This document shows positions 9,565 through 17,381 of a stretch of 40,655 nt of DNA, one piece after another. The stretch covers positions 1 to 40,655 of the forward strand of contig NZ_FNAG01000019.1 of NCBI RefSeq assembly GCF_900101825.1, given 5' to 3'. The stretch is from Aquimonas voraii. Its GTDB lineage: Bacteria; Pseudomonadota; Gammaproteobacteria; Xanthomonadales; Xanthomonadaceae. Position 1 is the first letter of the stretch; the number at the start of each line of letters is the position of its first letter. The position numbers and the translations under genes were made by a program. The notes beneath the pieces are model-generated. The model had not been told where the DNA came from, did not search any database, and saw only the letters and a program-made list of their open reading frames with translations.

Positions 9565-11742
9565 ATGAGCATGCACGCCTCTCATCGCCAGCTGCCGCGG
9601 CTCGCCGCGCTGGCAGCTTCAATCCTCGCGGTTGCCGGCTGCTCCCGAGGCCCCGATGCGGGCGGCGGTGCCGCTGACACCGCCACCGCGGACACGCCGA
9701 AACCACCCGTCGCCGAGACGCGGCCGCATGAGGTCAAGGCTCCGCACGGCGCGGTGCGCCAGGACGAGTACTACTGGCTGCGCGACGACAGCCGCAAGGA
9801 CCCGCAGATGCTGGCCTATCTGCAGGCCGAGAACGCCTATGCCGATGCCATGCTGGCGCCACTGGCGGCGCTCAAGGAACAGCTCTACGGCGAGCTGGTC
9901 GGACGCATCAAGCAGGACGATTCCAGCGTGCCCTTCCAGGAGAATGGCTACTGGTACTACACCCGCTTCGAGGAAGGCCGCGAGTATCCGATCCATGCGC
10001 GTCGCAAGGGCAGCATGGACGCCCCCGAAGAGGTGCTGCTGGACGTCAACAAGTTGGCCGAAGGGCAGGGCTTCTTCCAGATCGCGCGCTACGAGGTCAG
10101 CCCCGACAATCGCCTGATGGCCTACTTCGAGGACACCAGCGGTCGCCGCCAGTACACCTTGCGGGTGAAGAACCTCGAAACCGGCGAGCTGCTGCCGGTC
10201 GAGATCAAGGGCCTCTCGGCAAGCATCGCGTGGACGGCGGACAGCAGCAGCTTCTACTACGTCGAGAACGACCCCGAGACTCTTCTGACCACGCGCGTGC
10301 GCCTGCACACTCTGGGCCTCGCCGAGGGCAAGGACCGCGTGGTCTACGAGGAGCGCGACCCCAGCTTCTACATGGGCGTCGGCAAGACCACTTCGGACAA
10401 GTACATCTGCATCAGCGTCAGCAGCACCGTGTCCTCGGAGATGCGCTGCACGCTGGCGGCGGCCCCGGGTGACTTCGAGATCCTCGCCCCGCGCGAGCGC
10501 GACTTCGAGTACTCGGCCGACCACCTCGGCGAGCGCTGGGTCATTCGCACCAACTGGGAGGCCAAGAACTTCCGCCTGATGCAGGCCAGCGAGAATGACG
10601 TGCGTGCCCGCACCGAGTGGAAGGACCTGATCGCGCACGACGACAAGGTGTTCATCGAGGACTTCGCCCTGTTCGACGGCTTCCTCGCGGTCGAGGAGCG
10701 CTCCGAGGGCCTGACCCGACTGCGCCTGCGCAAGAACGACGGCAGCGAGCAGTACGTCGCCGCCGATGAGACCGCTTATGCGATGGGCCTGTCGGTCAAC
10801 GCCGAGCCTGCGACCGACTGGCTGCGCTACAGCTACACCTCGCTGACCACGCCAGCCACCACCTTCGAGCTCAACGTGGTGACCGGCGAGCGCAAGCTGC
10901 TGAAGGAGCAGCCGGTGCTGGGCGGCTTCGACAAGAAGAACTACGTCACCGAGCGCCTCTGGGCCACCGCCCGCGACGGCACCCGCGTGCCGGTGACCGT
11001 GCTGCATCGCGCCGACTTCAAGCGCGACGGCAGCGCGGCCCTGCTGCAGTACGGCTACGGTAGCTACGGCAACAGCATCGATCCGGCCTTCAACTCGAAC
11101 GTGCTGTCCCTGGTCGACCGCGGCATGGTCTACGCGATCGCCCACATCCGCGGCGGACAGGAAATGGGCCGTGCCTGGTACGAGGACGGCAAGCTGCTGA
11201 AGAAGCTCAACACCTTCACCGACTTCATCGACGTCACCGATTTTCTGGTGGCGGAGAAATACGTCGCTGCTGATCGTGTGTCCGCCATGGGTGGCAGCGC
11301 CGGCGGCCTGCTGATGGGGGCGGTGGCCAACATGGCGCCGGAGAAGTACCGCGCCATCGTCAGCCAGGTGCCCTTTGTCGACGTGGTCACCACGATGCTT
11401 GACCCGAGCATTCCGCTGACCACCAACGAATACGACGAGTGGGGCAACCCCGAGGACAAGACCTACTACGACTACATGCTGGCCTACTCGCCCTACGATC
11501 AGATCGAAGCCAAGGCCTACCCAGCCACCTTCGTTGGCACCGGCCTCTGGGACAGCCAGGTGCAGTACTGGGAGCCTGCCAAGTACGTGGCCCGCCTGCG
11601 CGCGAAGAAGACCGACGAGAACCTGCTGGTCTTCCGCACCAACATGGAGGCCGGGCACGGTGGCAAGTCGGGACGCTTCCAGCGTTTCCGTGAGGCCGCC
11701 GAGTACTACGCCTTCCTGCTGGACCAGCTTGGCGTGAAGTAG
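9565..11742 (+). CDS. Oligopeptidase B-like S9 family lipoprotein
   Basis: A 725-residue S9A serine peptidase most like oligopeptidase B (PtrB), which cleaves peptides after basic residues. The N-terminus is a lipoprotein signal (lipobox AVAGC), so it should act in the periplasm; E. coli PtrB has no such signal. The oligopeptidase B hallmark YYWLRDDSRKDPQMLAYLQ is present. The catalytic triad is visible: Ser578 in GGSAGG, Asp663 in GLWDSQV and His698 in EAGHGG. ATG 9565 is preferred over ATG 9550 because AAGGAGA lies 4-10 bases upstream of it. A hairpin terminator follows 21 bases after the stop. Confidence 0.94.
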   Translation: MSMHASHRQLPRLAALAASILAVAGCSRGPDAGGGAADTATADTPKPPVAETRPHEVKAPHGAVRQDEYYWLRDDSRKDPQMLAYLQAENAYADAMLAPLAALKEQLYGELVGRIKQDDSSVPFQENGYWYYTRFEEGREYPIHARRKGSMDAPEEVLLDVNKLAEGQGFFQIARYEVSPDNRLMAYFEDTSGRRQYTLRVKNLETGELLPVEIKGLSASIAWTADSSSFYYVENDPETLLTTRVRLHTLGLAEGKDRVVYEERDPSFYMGVGKTTSDKYICISVSSTVSSEMRCTLAAAPGDFEILAPRERDFEYSADHLGERWVIRTNWEAKNFRLMQASENDVRARTEWKDLIAHDDKVFIEDFALFDGFLAVEERSEGLTRLRLRKNDGSEQYVAADETAYAMGLSVNAEPATDWLRYSYTSLTTPATTFELNVVTGERKLLKEQPVLGGFDKKNYVTERLWATARDGTRVPVTVLHRADFKRDGSAALLQYGYGSYGNSIDPAFNSNVLSLVDRGMVYAIAHIRGGQEMGRAWYEDGKLLKKLNTFTDFIDVTDFLVAEKYVAADRVSAMGGSAGGLLMGAVANMAPEKYRAIVSQVPFVDVVTTMLDPSIPLTTNEYDEWGNPEDKTYYDYMLAYSPYDQIEAKAYPATFVGTGLWDSQVQYWEPAKYVARLRAKKTDENLLVFRTNMEAGHGGKSGRFQRFREAAEYYAFLLDQLGVK

Positions 11743-11763
11743 GTACTCCATCGATGTCGAAAG

Positions 11764-11792
11764 CGAAAGGCCCGGCACTGCCGGGCCTTTCG
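11764..11792. terminator. Bidirectional hairpin terminator between convergent genes
   Basis: CGAAAGGCCCGGCA is followed, after one base, by its exact reverse complement, giving a long GC-rich stem between the converging peptidase (+) and nrdB (-) genes. The arms end in short T stretches on either strand (TTTCG) rather than a long U run. It probably serves both transcripts. Confidence 0.75.
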
Positions 11793-11818
11793 CGTTTCAG
11801 AAGCGCGCTCTGGATCGC

Positions 11819-12880
11819 TCAGAACGCGTGATCGAAGGCCACAACGCCGCTCACGCCCACCTGATAGGCCGAGACTCTGCGCTCGAAGAAGTTCGTCAGC
11901 TCCTGAACGTCCTGCAGCTCCATGAAGGGCAGCGGATTGCGCACGTGGTAACGCGGTGGGAGCCCGAGCTTGGCGAAATGCTGGTCGGCGCAGTGCTGCA
12001 GGTACTGCCGCATGTCACGCATCGAGATGCCGGCCACGCCGCCAGAAAGCACGTCCTCGGCAAACGCGAGCTCGCATTCGATGGCTTCTTCCAGCATGTC
12101 GTAGACCTGCTGCCGCATGGCTGAGTCGAACAGCTCGGGCTCTTCGCTGCGAATCGTGCGCACGCACTCGAAGGCGAAGGCCATGTGGCAGCTCTCGTCA
12201 CGGAACACCCAATTGGTGCCGGAGGCCAGCCCAGGCAATAGACCGCGAGAGCGGAAGTAGTAGACGTAGGCGAAGGCGGCAAAGAAGAACAGCCCCTCGA
12301 TGCAGGCCGCGAAGCAGATCTGGTTCAGCAGGAACTGCCGGCGCTGCGCTGGCGTCTCGATACGCCGCAGATCCTGCAGGCTGTCGATCCACTTGAAGCA
12401 GAACTCGGCCTTCTGTCGGATCGACGGGATGTTCTCCACCGCAGCGAAGGCCTTGATCCGTTCTGACGGGTCAGGCAGATAGTTGTCGAGCAGGGTCAGG
12501 TAGAACTGCACGTGCAGCGCTTCTTCATACAGCTGGCGCGACAGGTACATCCGCGCTTCCGGCGCGTTGAGATGCTGGTAGAGGTTCAGCACCAGGTTGT
12601 TCGACACGATCGAATCACCAGTGGCGAAGAAGGCCACGAGCCGGTGGATCAGGTGCCGATCCGCTGCCGTCATCTTCGAGTGCAGGTCGCTGATATCGAT
12701 CTGGAAGTTGATCTCATCCACGGTCCACGAATTCTTGATCGCATCGCGATACATCTCGTAGAACTGCGGGTAGCGCATGGGGCGCAGGGTGAGCTCGAAG
12801 CCTGCGTCCAGCAGCATCTGCTGCGCCGAACCTGACGCCACTGACTTCTGCCCCGACGGGACTGCCGCCTCGGCGTTCAT
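11819..12880 (-). CDS. nrdB: Ribonucleotide reductase class I, beta subunit (NrdB)
   Basis: A 353-residue R2 subunit that holds the dimetal site and generates the radical used by NrdA to make dNTPs aerobically. The metal ligands read as Asp89, Glu120, His123, Glu195, Glu229 and His232 (motifs ATGDS, EEALH, CIEGL, RDESCH). A tyrosine sits at 127, seven residues after Glu120, the spacing of the radical Tyr122 in E. coli. The segment around 80-130 otherwise resembles Chlamydia-type R2, which has Glu89 and Phe127; Asp89 and Tyr127 here point to an ordinary diiron-tyrosyl enzyme. ATG 12880 overlaps the nrdA stop as ATGA, so the two are translationally coupled. A shared terminator follows. Confidence 0.96.
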   Translation of the reverse strand: MNAEAAVPSGQKSVASGSAQQMLLDAGFELTLRPMRYPQFYEMYRDAIKNSWTVDEINFQIDISDLHSKMTAADRHLIHRLVAFFATGDSIVSNNLVLNLYQHLNAPEARMYLSRQLYEEALHVQFYLTLLDNYLPDPSERIKAFAAVENIPSIRQKAEFCFKWIDSLQDLRRIETPAQRRQFLLNQICFAACIEGLFFFAAFAYVYYFRSRGLLPGLASGTNWVFRDESCHMAFAFECVRTIRSEEPELFDSAMRQQVYDMLEEAIECELAFAEDVLSGGVAGISMRDMRQYLQHCADQHFAKLGLPPRYHVRNPLPFMELQDVQELTNFFERRVSAYQVGVSGVVAFDHAF

Positions 12881-15336
12881 TGGCAGGCCTCGCAGGCTTC
12901 AGGGTTCTCCAGCGAGCAAACGCCAGCTTGTTCGGCTGCGTTGGAGCTCAAGGTGGCCTTGGCGATCTTTGTGGCAGGGCGCGAGCGCAGGTAGTAGGTG
13001 GTTTTCAGTCCCTGCTTCCAGGCGTACATGTACATGGACGACAGTGCACCGATGTTCGGGCTCTCCATGAACAGGTTCAGCGAAGCAGACTGGTCGATGA
13101 AGGGGCCGCGCTCGGCGGCCATGTCGATCAGCGAGCGCATCGGCAGCTCCCAGGCGGTGCGGTAGATTTGCCGCAATGGCTCGGGAATTTGCGGGATGTT
13201 CTGGATGGAACCTTCGGCCAGCTTGATTGCGTCGCGCATCTCGGCGGTCCACAGGCCCAGCTTCTTCAGCTCATCGACGAGATAGCGATTGATCTGCAGG
13301 AAGTCGCCCGACAGGGTCTCGCGCTTGAACAGATTGCTGACCTGCGGCTCGATGCATTCGTAGCAGCCGGCGATCGAAGCAATCGTCGCGGTCGGAGCGA
13401 TCGCGATCAGCAGCGAGTTGCGCAGGCCATGCTGCTGGATGCGTGCGCGCAGCGCCTTCCAGCGCTCGGCCTTGGCGGGCGTCACGCCCCAGGCATCAAA
13501 TTGCAGCTCGCCGCGGGCCGCGCGCGTATTGGCGAATGCGGGATGCCGCCCACGGTCCTGTGCGAGTTCGACCGATGTCTCCAGCGCGTGAAGGTAGACC
13601 TCTTCGGCGATCCGCGCCGACAAAGCGCGTGCTGGTTCGCTGTCGAAGGGAAGGCGCAGCCGGAAGAACACATCCTGCAGGCCCATGCAGCCCAAGCCCA
13701 CCGGCCGCCAGCGCAGATTGCCGCGACGCGCCGATTCGATCGGGTAGAAGTTCAGGTCGATCACGCGATCGAGTTGGCGCACAGCCAGTCGCACGGTTTC
13801 CGCCAAGGCCTCGAAGTCGAACTGGCCATCGGCATCGAAATGCCGCGCAAGGTTGATCGAGCCGAGGTTGCAGACGGCGGTTTCCTCGGTCGAGGTGACC
13901 TCGAGAATCTCGGTACACAGGTTCGACAGGTGGATGACGTTGCCGGCCTTGGCGGTCTGATTGCTGGCCGCGTTGCACTTGTCCTTGAAAGTCATCCAGC
14001 CGTTGCCGGTCTCGGCCAGCGTCCGCATCATCCGCGCGTAGAGCTTGCGCGCGGGCACCGACTTCGCCGCCTTGCCCTGGGCTTCCGCCTGCGCATAGGC
14101 GCGCTCGAAGGCATCGCCATACAGGTCGGTCAGCTCGGGCACCACGCGCGGATCAAACAGCGACCAATCCTGATCCGCCTCGACCCGCTTCATGAACAGA
14201 TCGGGCACCCAGTTGGCGAGATTCAGATTGTGCGTGCGCCGCGCCTCGTCGCCGGCGTTGTCGCGCAGCTCAAGGAAATCCTCGATGTCGGCGTGCCAGG
14301 TCTCCAGGTACACGCAGGCCGCGCCCTTGCGCTTGCCGCCCTGGTTCACCGCGGCCACCGACGCATCCAGCGTCTTCAGCCAGGGCACGATGCCGTTGCT
14401 GTGTCCATTGGTGGAGCGGATCAGCGAGCCGCGCGAGCGAACCCGCGTGTAGCTCACGCCGATGCCGCCGCTGAACTTCGACAGCTGGGCAATATCGCTA
14501 TAGCGCTGGTAGATCGATTCCAGCGAATCCTGCGGCGAGTCCAGCAGAAAGCAGGACGACAGTTGCTCATGCGTCGTTCCGCTGTTGAACAGCGTCGGCG
14601 AGCTCGGCAGATACTCGAGCTGGGCCATGCGCCGGTACAGCGCCAGGGCCTCCGGTACGTCCTCACTGAGCGCGCAGGCAATTCGCAGAAAGAACTGCTG
14701 GGGCGTTTCGATCACCTTGCGTGCGTGCGGATGGCGCAGCAGGTAGCGGTCGTAGAGCGTGCGCAGGCCGAAGTAGTCGAAGCCACGGTCCAGCGAGGCG
14801 TCCAGCGCGTCGTTGAGCTTGCGCGCATTCGCCTGCACGAAACCGAGCAGGCGCTCGTTGATCAGACCCAGCTCATGGCCGCGGGTGATCGACTGCGAGA
14901 AGGCGTGGATCTCCTGGCCGGCGACATCCTTTTCGATCACCTGGGCCAGCAGGCGCGCCGCCAGACGTCCGTACTCCGGGTCCTCGTTGGTTAGCAGTGC
15001 CGCCGTGCGGATCGACAGCTCATCCAGCTCGCGCGTGCTGGCGCCGTCGTACAGGCCCGAGATCGTACGGGTGGCGACCCGCATCGGGTCGACCGAGTGC
15101 AGACCCTCGCAGCAGCGGGTTACTGCGCGCACGATCTTGTCCAGATCGACCGGCTCGCGGCGACCGCTGCGCTTGGTCACGCACATGCCGGGGGCGTCGT
15201 GCGGTGGGCGGAGTTCAAGGGAGGGGCGGGCTGTGGCTCCGCTGTGATCGATGCGATTCGAGTCCGTTGCGCTGGCGTCGAGCGACGCGGGTCTCTGCGC
15301 GTCGTTTGCAGCGCTTGGAGCGTCTTGTGTTTGCAT
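12877..15336 (-). CDS. nrdA: Ribonucleotide reductase class I, alpha subunit (NrdA)
   Basis: An 819-residue R1 subunit that reduces ribonucleoside diphosphates in the cytoplasm. After a ~50-residue low-complexity N-terminus comes one ATP-cone (from MCVTKRSGRREPVDLDKIV), the overall activity switch that senses dATP/ATP. The active-site set is present: SSCFLLDS (Cys225-like), SNLCTEI (Asn437/Cys439/Glu441-like, thiyl radical) and VCNLGSINLA (Cys462-like). The C-terminus ends CEAC plus Gln, the thioredoxin/glutaredoxin-reducible pair. ATG 15336 lacks a clear ribosome-binding site (CCCACCCC precedes it), so start use may be weak or structure-controlled. It follows a cobalamin riboswitch and NrdR-like boxes and overlaps nrdB by 4 bases. 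Confidence 0.96.
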   Translation of the reverse strand: MQTQDAPSAANDAQRPASLDASATDSNRIDHSGATARPSLELRPPHDAPGMCVTKRSGRREPVDLDKIVRAVTRCCEGLHSVDPMRVATRTISGLYDGASTRELDELSIRTAALLTNEDPEYGRLAARLLAQVIEKDVAGQEIHAFSQSITRGHELGLINERLLGFVQANARKLNDALDASLDRGFDYFGLRTLYDRYLLRHPHARKVIETPQQFFLRIACALSEDVPEALALYRRMAQLEYLPSSPTLFNSGTTHEQLSSCFLLDSPQDSLESIYQRYSDIAQLSKFSGGIGVSYTRVRSRGSLIRSTNGHSNGIVPWLKTLDASVAAVNQGGKRKGAACVYLETWHADIEDFLELRDNAGDEARRTHNLNLANWVPDLFMKRVEADQDWSLFDPRVVPELTDLYGDAFERAYAQAEAQGKAAKSVPARKLYARMMRTLAETGNGWMTFKDKCNAASNQTAKAGNVIHLSNLCTEILEVTSTEETAVCNLGSINLARHFDADGQFDFEALAETVRLAVRQLDRVIDLNFYPIESARRGNLRWRPVGLGCMGLQDVFFRLRLPFDSEPARALSARIAEEVYLHALETSVELAQDRGRHPAFANTRAARGELQFDAWGVTPAKAERWKALRARIQQHGLRNSLLIAIAPTATIASIAGCYECIEPQVSNLFKRETLSGDFLQINRYLVDELKKLGLWTAEMRDAIKLAEGSIQNIPQIPEPLRQIYRTAWELPMRSLIDMAAERGPFIDQSASLNLFMESPNIGALSSMYMYAWKQGLKTTYYLRSRPATKIAKATLSSNAAEQAGVCSLENPEACEACQ

Positions 15337-15597
15337 GGGGTGGGTCCGTGTGGCGCACGGTGCGCGAACCCTCCCTCGCGGGGCCGCGCGCTTGAGCGAA
15401 CGTCAACACAGACGCAGGCCTCGACCGGAACGGGCCGGTCGCGCGCACGACTGCGGCAACGCCCCCTCGGGCGTTGGACTCTCCACCGGTCGAACGACAG
15501 GACTCAGCGCATGGCCGTCAGGCCGATGCGAGTGCGTCCGGCCGCTTCCCCGCGGAAGCCCTGATGCCGGGACCGTGCGTGTGTGCTTCGCACGGCT
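15337..15597 (-). promoter_or_regulatory. Structured nrdA leader downstream of the riboswitch (expression platform)
   Basis: These 261 bases lie between the B12 aptamer and the nrdA ATG and form several perfect hairpins on the minus strand: CCGTGCG/CGCACGG (15573-15595), GCTTCC/GGAAGC (15544-15559), and CAACGCCC/GGGCGTTG with a 4-base loop (15457-15476). None is followed by a U run, so no intrinsic terminator is visible. The start codon also lacks a good ribosome-binding site. Control by translation or by Rho is therefore more likely than by a classic terminator; this is inference. No convincing leader peptide was found. Confidence 0.55.
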
Positions 15598-15759
15598 GTC
15601 GGCAGGTCTTCGGGCTCATGGACAGGCCCGGTTGCACCCGGGCACCTACTGGCCGTCGCTTCCCGGAGCCGCTGAGCTCCAGTGCCAATGACGGCGGTCG
15701 TTTCCACATACCGCTGCGGGGCAGCGCCGGTTTCACACCGGCTTCCCTATTAAGCCGAC
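15598..15759 (-). promoter_or_regulatory. Cobalamin (B12) riboswitch upstream of nrdAB
   Basis: The minus strand carries the conserved cobalamin aptamer in order: P1 strand GTCGGC (15754-15759), AATAGGGAAGCCGGTG, AAACCGGCGCTGCCCCGC, a GGCACTGG..GGGAAGCG segment, and the B12 box GAGCCCGAAGACCTGCC near 15600-15617. P1 closes with GCCGAC (15598-15603), a perfect 6-bp match. Adenosylcobalamin binding normally switches the downstream gene off. Here that gene is nrdA, a B12-independent reductase. This arrangement is known in bacteria that also have a B12-dependent class II reductase, so one is predicted elsewhere in this genome. Confidence 0.95.
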
Positions 15760-15783
15760 CCTGCGGGGTTCGGCACCGACGGG

Positions 15784-15799
15784 CCACAAAATATTGGGG
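15784..15799 (-). promoter_or_regulatory. NrdR-like box 2 (downstream, over the -10)
   Basis: Minus-strand CCCCAATATTTTGTGG is the second 16-bp NrdR-like site and contains the whole -10 hexamer, so a bound repressor would block polymerase. It is a weaker match than box 1 but keeps the AATAT core and the TGTGG flank. The 32-bp centre spacing to box 1 supports it. Confidence 0.7.
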
Positions 15800-15816
15800 T
15801 TTGGATGCCGAGTCAA
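15788..15816 (-). promoter_or_regulatory. nrdAB sigma70-type promoter
   Basis: On the minus strand TTGACT (-35; plus 15811-15816) and TATTTT (-10; plus 15788-15793) are separated by exactly 17 bases. Transcription would start near 15780, so the transcript would begin just before the riboswitch. It lies between the symporter stop and the aptamer, where the nrd promoter is expected. Both hexamers overlap the NrdR-like boxes. Confidence 0.75.
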
Positions 15817-15831
15817 CCCAAGATATTGTGG
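15816..15831 (-). promoter_or_regulatory. NrdR-like box 1 (upstream)
   Basis: Minus-strand CCACAATATCTTGGGT resembles the 16-bp NrdR operator (consensus about ACACWATATWTAGTGT). It touches the upstream edge of the -35 element. Its centre is 32 bp, or three helical turns, from box 2, the phasing usual for paired NrdR boxes. The repressor gene itself is not in the window. Confidence 0.75.
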
Positions 15832-15855
15832 TCGCCCCCGTCGCGCAGAGGGCTG

Positions 15856-17268
15856 TCAATGCGAGCCTGTGGCGACCCGCGGCGGCAGCACCCGACCCAG
15901 CCCCCACATCAGGCCCAGCGCCGAGAACAGGGTGATGAACATCAGGTGCAGGTAGTGCAGGGGCGTCCACCAGAAGGTGAAGTAGGCATAGAGGGCGGCA
16001 CCGAACACCAGCGCGATCTTGGCTGCCCGGGGGTCCGGGCGCTGGAAGAACACCGCGGCCAGGAACACCGCCAGCACCGGCATCGAATACAGTCCGTTCA
16101 ACTGCTGCAGCGTGGCGATGATGCTCTGCGAGTTCTGATAGAGCGGCACCAGCGCCACGGCGACCACGCTGGCCACCACCGCCACCGCCTGACCGATACG
16201 GCGCACGTTGGCCTTGGGGTCGATGTAGCGCACGTGCAGGTCGAGCGTATACAGCGCGGCCGCCGAGTTGAGGCAGGAGTTGAAGCTGGACAGCACGGCG
16301 CCGGCGATCACCGCGGCGAACGCGCCCGACAGCCACGGCGGCAGCACATCACCGACCAGACGCCCGTAGGCGACATCGCCGATGTCGCCGTAGAGCTTGT
16401 AGGCGATGATGCCCGGCAGCACGACGATCAGCGGGATGACCAGCTTGAATGCGGCGGCGGCATAGATGCCCTTCTGCGCCTCGCGCACGGTTCGGGCCGC
16501 CATCGCCCGCTGCACGATCACCATGTTCGTGCCCCAGTAGAACAGGTGGGCGAAGAACATGCCGGTGAGCAGGGTGGTCCACGGGATGTCCGAGTCGGCG
16601 TCGCCGATCAGGCTGAAGCGCTCGGCCGGAATGCCCGACAGATCCCAGTCGATGGCGGACATCGCGAATGCCGTGACGGCGAGGCCCATGACCAGCAGAC
16701 CGACGCCGTTGAAGGTGTCCGAGATGGCGATGGCACGCAAACCACCGAAGGCCGCGTAGGCGAGTCCGGCCGCGGCAAGTGCCGCCGCGATGCTCAGCAC
16801 CGAGAAGTCCAGCGCGAACATCGACTTCATGAACACGGCGCCGGTGTAGAGCACCACCGGCAGCAGGATGAACTGGTAGCCGAACAGGAACAGCAGGCCG
16901 ACGCCGGCGCGAATGCCGGAGTCGCCGAACCGGTGTTCGAGCAGCTCGGTCGTGGTGGTGCAGCGATACTTGTAGTACAGGGGCACCAGCACCTTGGCCA
17001 ACACGATCAGAGCGACCGCGGCGCCAAACTCCCACCACGCCACCAGGGCCATCTGCGCGCCATTCATGCCGACGATCTGTTCGGCCGAGATGTTGGTGAG
17101 CAGAAGAGATCCCGCCACCACCGGCCACGCGAGACCACCGCCGGCCAGGAAGTATTCGCGCGAGGCCTCCCCGGAATGCTCGGCTCGCCGGCAGAACCAC
17201 CAGGTCAGCGCGGCGACCAGAAGGGTCAGGCCAATGAAGATGCTCCACTGCAGCGCGCTGCTGGTCAT
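15856..17268 (-). CDS. Sodium/solute symporter (SSS family)
   Basis: A 470-residue inner-membrane transporter with about 13 hydrophobic segments, of the SSS/SGLT family (LeuT fold), coupling solute uptake to the Na+ gradient. Family features seen are EYFLAGGGLAWPVVAGSLLLTNISAEQIVGMNG at the N-terminus, AYAAFGGLRAIAISDTFNG in the middle, and GAVLSSFNSCLNSAAALYTLDL, the region of the second sodium-site serines. The order is typical of the sugar-transporting branch, but the substrate is not known. ATG 17268 has GAGGAG 8 bases upstream. It lies upstream of nrdA on the same strand, but the nrd promoter sits between them, so co-regulation is unlikely. Confidence 0.92.
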   Translation of the reverse strand: MTSSALQWSIFIGLTLLVAALTWWFCRRAEHSGEASREYFLAGGGLAWPVVAGSLLLTNISAEQIVGMNGAQMALVAWWEFGAAVALIVLAKVLVPLYYKYRCTTTTELLEHRFGDSGIRAGVGLLFLFGYQFILLPVVLYTGAVFMKSMFALDFSVLSIAAALAAAGLAYAAFGGLRAIAISDTFNGVGLLVMGLAVTAFAMSAIDWDLSGIPAERFSLIGDADSDIPWTTLLTGMFFAHLFYWGTNMVIVQRAMAARTVREAQKGIYAAAAFKLVIPLIVVLPGIIAYKLYGDIGDVAYGRLVGDVLPPWLSGAFAAVIAGAVLSSFNSCLNSAAALYTLDLHVRYIDPKANVRRIGQAVAVVASVVAVALVPLYQNSQSIIATLQQLNGLYSMPVLAVFLAAVFFQRPDPRAAKIALVFGAALYAYFTFWWTPLHYLHLMFITLFSALGLMWGLGRVLPPRVATGSH

Positions 17269-17347
17269 GCGTTGACTCCTCGGCCGCCCCCGCGGCCCGC
17301 GGGGTACGCTAACCGCTGGGGCTGGATTGCCCGTTGTGCAGTTGCGT

Positions 17348-17361
17348 TGAATACGTATTCA
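17348..17361. promoter_or_regulatory. Perfect 14-bp palindrome in a divergent promoter region
   Basis: TGAATACGTATTCA is a perfect palindrome in the 113-base gap between the divergent symporter and the small membrane-protein gene, 20 bases before the latter's ATG. It is AT-rich compared with its surroundings. Its form fits a dimeric regulator's operator. I cannot name the regulator. Confidence 0.45.
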
Positions 17362-17381
17362 CGGACATCGCCCGGAGGCCC

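Noticed and set aside
7107-9572. 821-codon minus-strand ORF opposite the first S9 peptidase
   Set aside because: Antisense shadow with no recognisable domain; the plus strand has a complete catalytic triad and signal.
12880-14994. 704-codon plus-strand ORF opposite nrdA
   Set aside because: Antisense shadow; nrdA on the minus strand has all active-site motifs.
15215-15448. Short Arg-rich ORF in the nrdA leader as a leader peptide
   Set aside because: No ribosome-binding site and typical random high-GC composition; it overlaps the nrdA start in another frame.
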